NCBI GenBank assembly: GCA_900551775.1
Contig: URXI01000203.1
Location: forward strand, 1-7,929
Direction of reading: 5' to 3'
DNA length: 7,929 nt
Source: an uncultured Eubacterium sp.
Lineage (GTDB): Bacteria; Bacillota; Clostridia; Peptostreptococcales; Anaerovoracaceae
The notes under the pieces are model-generated. The model was not told the DNA's origin. It was given only the letters and a program-made list of their open reading frames with translations, and did not search any database. Position 1 is the stretch's first letter. Every line of letters begins with the position of its first letter. The position numbers and the translations under genes were made by a program. This document shows positions 5,668 to 7,929 of the stretch, piece by piece.

Positions 5668-6968
5668 GCACCTATCAGATTATATATAGTATAAATAATA
5701 TTTTCATGGCCTATGTTGTTTACAAAATGATGATGCTGTTTTATGACAAAAGACGCGTACCAAAAAGTTTAGAAGTTCTTTCTTATACGTTATATGGTGT
5801 TGTATTTAATTTGACTGCTTTTTTCGATGTACCTCCAATTATATATATAGTTCTAAGTTTAACATCATTTTTTTTACTCACTTTTCTCTATCAAGGCAGT
5901 TTATTAAAACGCTTTCTAAACACTCTTTTGATGTATATAATATTAATTACGATTGAACTTACTATCAACTACGCAACCGGTTATTATATTACAGACCTTT
6001 CTGACCCTATGCTGTTCGAATCAACTGTAGGAATCACCCTGATCAGCATCCTGACTTTTATTGCTGTTCTTTTGTTGGGGAATTTTAAGAATCTGAGATC
6101 AGGCGTCTCTATCCCTTGGTACTATTGGTTATCTATCCTCTTGATTCCCGGCGGCACCATTGTTATGCTGATTTCCATTGTGACAGCCGTAGAAGAAACA
6201 AATGATGGTCTGATTATTTTGGACCTTTCAATTACTCTTTTTATCAATGCCATTGTCTTTTACATGTATGACCGTATTCTCCTTCTCTCTCAGCGTGATA
6301 TAGAATATAGTCTGATGGCACAGCAAAACAAGTTCTATCGGCAGCAGTTAGACATCATGCAGGAATCTTCACAGCGGACAAAAGCAATCCGTCACGATTT
6401 GAAAAACCACCTGGGGTCTATTGCCCAGATGGTTAAGCATAGCGAAGTCGACAAGACGATACAATATATCGATGACACTTTAGAGCAGGTTAATTGTGAA
6501 GCGGAAATTTCTTCAACTGGGAATTTGATCCTTGACAGCATGGTGAATTATAAGTTGTATGATATATCGAAAAAAGGTGTCAAACTGAATTATAAGGTCA
6601 TTGTGCCTCCAGATCTGCCGATGAGTGATTTTGATCTTACCATCATCTTAGGCAACATTATTGATAACGCCCTTGAGGCTCTGGGACATGTAACATCGAA
6701 TCAAAAGCTGCTTGATATTTCTATCAGCTACAACCGTGATCGACTAATTATAACAGTCAGAAACTCCTTTGATGGACAGGTGAAAATAGAAAATGACCGA
6801 CTCCAGACAATGAAAGCGTCAAAAGAAAACCACGGTATCGGATCAATGAATATCGAATCTATAGTAAAAAAATATAACGGCGGATTGACGATAACCCATG
6901 ATGCCGAATTTTTTACCATAGACGCAATTCTCTTCTTTGACTTAGGGGTCGACAACCAATCAAATTAA
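5664..6968 (+). CDS. agrC: AgrC-type sensor histidine kinase
   Basis: This 434-residue membrane kinase should sense the AgrD-derived peptide. The N-terminal sensor (1-205) has about seven hydrophobic helices: 5-26, 37-53, 58-76, 84-108, 121-139, 152-175 and 184-203. A probable coiled linker (206-240) leads to the phosphoacceptor motif AIRHDLKNHL with His244. This RHDLKNHL form is typical of peptide-sensing AgrC-like (HPK10) kinases. The GHKL ATPase domain shows the N-box GNIIDNALEA (330-339) and the G-box ENHGIGSMNI (388-397). Length is normal for AgrC. The ATG overlaps the regulator stop (ATGA, 5664-5667), with GAGGG 8 nt upstream, so the two proteins are translationally coupled. The part coding the membrane sensor is strongly AT-rich (14 G+C in 60 bases at 5821-5880). 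Confidence 0.92.
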   Translation: MSTYQIIYSINNIFMAYVVYKMMMLFYDKRRVPKSLEVLSYTLYGVVFNLTAFFDVPPIIYIVLSLTSFFLLTFLYQGSLLKRFLNTLLMYIILITIELTINYATGYYITDLSDPMLFESTVGITLISILTFIAVLLLGNFKNLRSGVSIPWYYWLSILLIPGGTIVMLISIVTAVEETNDGLIILDLSITLFINAIVFYMYDRILLLSQRDIEYSLMAQQNKFYRQQLDIMQESSQRTKAIRHDLKNHLGSIAQMVKHSEVDKTIQYIDDTLEQVNCEAEISSTGNLILDSMVNYKLYDISKKGVKLNYKVIVPPDLPMSDFDLTIILGNIIDNALEALGHVTSNQKLLDISISYNRDRLIITVRNSFDGQVKIENDRLQTMKASKENHGIGSMNIESIVKKYNGGLTITHDAEFFTIDAILFFDLGVDNQSN

Positions 6969-6980
6969 AGCGCCTCGCAC

Positions 6981-7139
6981 ATGAATCCTGACTCTTTCAA
7001 TTTAACGACTGAAAACCTCTTTGACGAGCATTTTTGCTGCATTATCCGCAGCAGGAAACCGCATCCCAGCGTTGAGGCAATATGTCAGTAGCAGAAAGAC
7101 CGGCTCGAAGAGGTCATATTTATGTATGTTAGGGGAAAA
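6981..7139 (+). pseudogene. Relic of a YoaP-like GNAT acetyltransferase gene
   Basis: From an ATG at 6981 the frame reads MNPDSFNLTTENL, then DEHFCCIIRSRKPHP, then SVEAICQ, and stops at TAG (7089-7091). This resembles the N-terminus of GNAT-family proteins that begin NLT.EN....HICC and continue VEAK..WLK.RL.EG. After the TAG the same frame continues QKDRLEEV and reaches VRGK at 7128-7139, again as in the family. The TAG sits where a Trp (TGG) is expected. The rest of the roughly 250-residue protein, with the acetyl-CoA site, is missing and replaced by a terminator hairpin. There is no ribosome site. I read it as a decayed fragment at the edge of the quorum locus. The family assignment is from memory of the motif pattern. 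Confidence 0.5.
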
Positions 7140-7147
7140 ACAAAAAG

Positions 7148-7195
7148 AAGCTGTCGCATTAACGGAAGATGACCGTTAGAGCAACAGCTTTTTTT
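7148..7195 (+). terminator. Strong intrinsic terminator
   Basis: AAGCTGTCGCATTAACGG (7148-7165) pairs with CCGTTAGAGCAACAGCTT (7173-7190), 15 of 18 positions matching around a 7-nt loop. Seven T residues (7189-7195) follow, and A-rich sequence precedes the stem, so it could work in both directions. It ends the regulator-kinase transcript about 180 nt after the kinase stop and insulates the next gene. Confidence 0.85.
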
Positions 7196-7216
7196 ACATT
7201 ATTTTCTTGTTAAATA

Positions 7217-7245
7217 TTGACATATTCCTTCCGACGTGTTATTAT
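7217..7245 (+). promoter_or_regulatory. Near-consensus promoter for the Rpn-family gene
   Basis: TTGACA (7217-7222) is a perfect -35. TATTAT (7240-7245) is a five-of-six -10 after a 17-bp spacer, with the extended TG at 7237-7238. The start point would be near 7252, giving a leader of about 64 nt. This is the strongest core promoter in the window. Confidence 0.75.
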
Positions 7246-7252
7246 ATGATTA

Positions 7253-7285
7253 ATTACAAATTATACCATTTATTACAATTTATAC
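7253..7285 (+). repeat. Tandem 14-bp direct repeats in the Rpn leader
   Basis: ATTACAAATTATAC (7253-7266) and ATTACAATTTATAC (7272-7285) differ at one base and start 19 bp apart. They begin right at the predicted transcription start. They could be an operator for a dimeric repressor, or a leader element; AT-rich sequence alone may also produce such a match. Confidence 0.4.
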
Positions 7286-7315
7286 TTCATCAGCATTTAT
7301 AGAAAGGAGTCCCCC

Positions 7316-7929
7316 ATGCTTATACAAAACAACCCCTCTAGTATTCAGTATCCCTTGAATAACGATATCATGTTCGCTCTGGTCATGAACGACGCCGACC
7401 TCTGCAGAGGCCTGCTGGAGCGGATTTTCCCCGGCAGAAAGGTCCGCATGCTGAAGGTCTGCGACGGCTCTGACGTGGAAGTGCAGAATACGATCATCAC
7501 CGGCATGATCTCCAAAAGCGTCCGCCTGGATGTCCTCTTCGAGGATGATGATTCTCTGTACAGTATCGAAATGCAAAACATGAATGACGCGGCCCTTCCC
7601 ATGCGAGGACGTTATTACGCTTCTGCCATGGACATCGACCAGCTGCGGCGCGGAGAGGAATATAAGGAGCTGAAAAAGAACTACGTCATCTTCATCTGCA
7701 CCTTCGACCACTATGGGCTGGAGCAGGCCGTCTACAGCTTTCAAAATTATGATGTAAAAAACAGCTTGCCATACGGCGACGAATCCTTTAAACTAATAGT
7801 AAATACAACGGCGCCTGTAGAGAATACGCCGCAGGAATTGATGCCGTTTTTCGACTACGTAAACCGTATGGAGGTGCCTGAGGATGATGCGTTCATCCAA
7901 GCCCTGCATGCCCAGGTGGAAAAGTACAA
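7316..7929 (+). CDS. Rpn-family PD-(D/E)XK nuclease / putative transposase, 5' part
   Basis: The frame opens at ATG 7316 with AGAAAGGAG (7301-7309) 6 nt upstream and runs off the window end after 204 full codons, so the C-terminus is not seen. The N-terminus YPLNNDIMFALVM (12-24) is the opening typical of the Rpn/YhgA-like group, often annotated as PD-(D/E)XK family transposase. The nuclease core follows: Asp72 in RLDVLF, then IEMQ with Glu85 and Gln87, then a helix with RGRYYASAMDID (97-108) and LKKNYVIFIC (119-128). Rpn proteins are DNA endonucleases that promote recombination independently of RecA. The coding sequence is GC-rich (37 of 60 bases at 7381-7440), unlike the AT-rich agr genes before it. 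It has its own promoter and is not part of the agr transcript. Confidence 0.88.
   Translation, partial: MLIQNNPSSIQYPLNNDIMFALVMNDADLCRGLLERIFPGRKVRMLKVCDGSDVEVQNTIITGMISKSVRLDVLFEDDDSLYSIEMQNMNDAALPMRGRYYASAMDIDQLRRGEEYKELKKNYVIFICTFDHYGLEQAVYSFQNYDVKNSLPYGDESFKLIVNTTAPVENTPQELMPFFDYVNRMEVPEDDAFIQALHAQVEKY

Noticed and set aside
7280..7744. Minus-strand frame of 154 codons
   Set aside because: Antisense to the Rpn-family gene, which has a strong promoter, ribosome site and nuclease motifs.
1..7929. CRISPR array, tRNA or rRNA genes
   Set aside because: I saw no regularly spaced repeat series and no tRNA- or rRNA-like conserved stretches on either strand.

Overview
The window looks like an accessory locus of a low-to-moderate GC Bacillota (Firmicute), probably an anaerobic gut- or mouth-type lineage. 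The basis is an agr-type cyclic-peptide quorum system, strong AGGAGG-type ribosome sites, Bacillota-style promoters, an Rpn/PD-(D/E)XK family gene and a relic of a GNAT gene. I cannot fix the genus from this sequence.

Layout. Positions 1-441 hold no convincing gene, only inverted-repeat structure that may be mobile-element debris. From 4787 down to 442 on the minus strand runs one compact gene train: agrD (autoinducer precursor), agrB (its processing protease), a secreted lactococcin 972-like bacteriocin, an eight-helix bacteriocin-associated permease-like protein, its ABC ATPase, and an uncharacterised single-helix membrane protein. The last three genes overlap by ATGA junctions. Diverging from agrD, on the plus strand, are a LytTR response regulator (agrA type, 4942-5667) and its sensor kinase (agrC type, 5664-6968), also joined by ATGA. 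Next come a decayed fragment of a GNAT acetyltransferase gene (6981-7139), a strong terminator hairpin (7148-7195), a near-consensus promoter (7217-7245) and the 5' part of an Rpn-family nuclease/putative transposase gene that runs off the window end at 7929.

How the parts fit. AgrD is cut and cyclised by AgrB and sensed by the AgrC-type kinase, which phosphorylates the AgrA-type regulator. The divergent 154-bp promoter region carries two near-identical 13-bp direct repeats 21 bp apart, the classic geometry of a LytTR binding site, placed directly upstream of an agrD promoter with a poor -35. With no terminator visible between agrB and the bacteriocin gene, the same promoter can drive the bacteriocin and its partner genes: a cell-density-controlled lactococcin 972-type system. 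A 15-bp hairpin with a short T tract after the bacteriocin gene probably reduces read-through into the permease/ABC genes.

The most notable oddity is the bacteriocin start. A good ribosome site is ideally spaced not before an ATG but before an ATA codon that opens a textbook Sec signal peptide, so the gene either uses a rare start codon or has lost its ATG.
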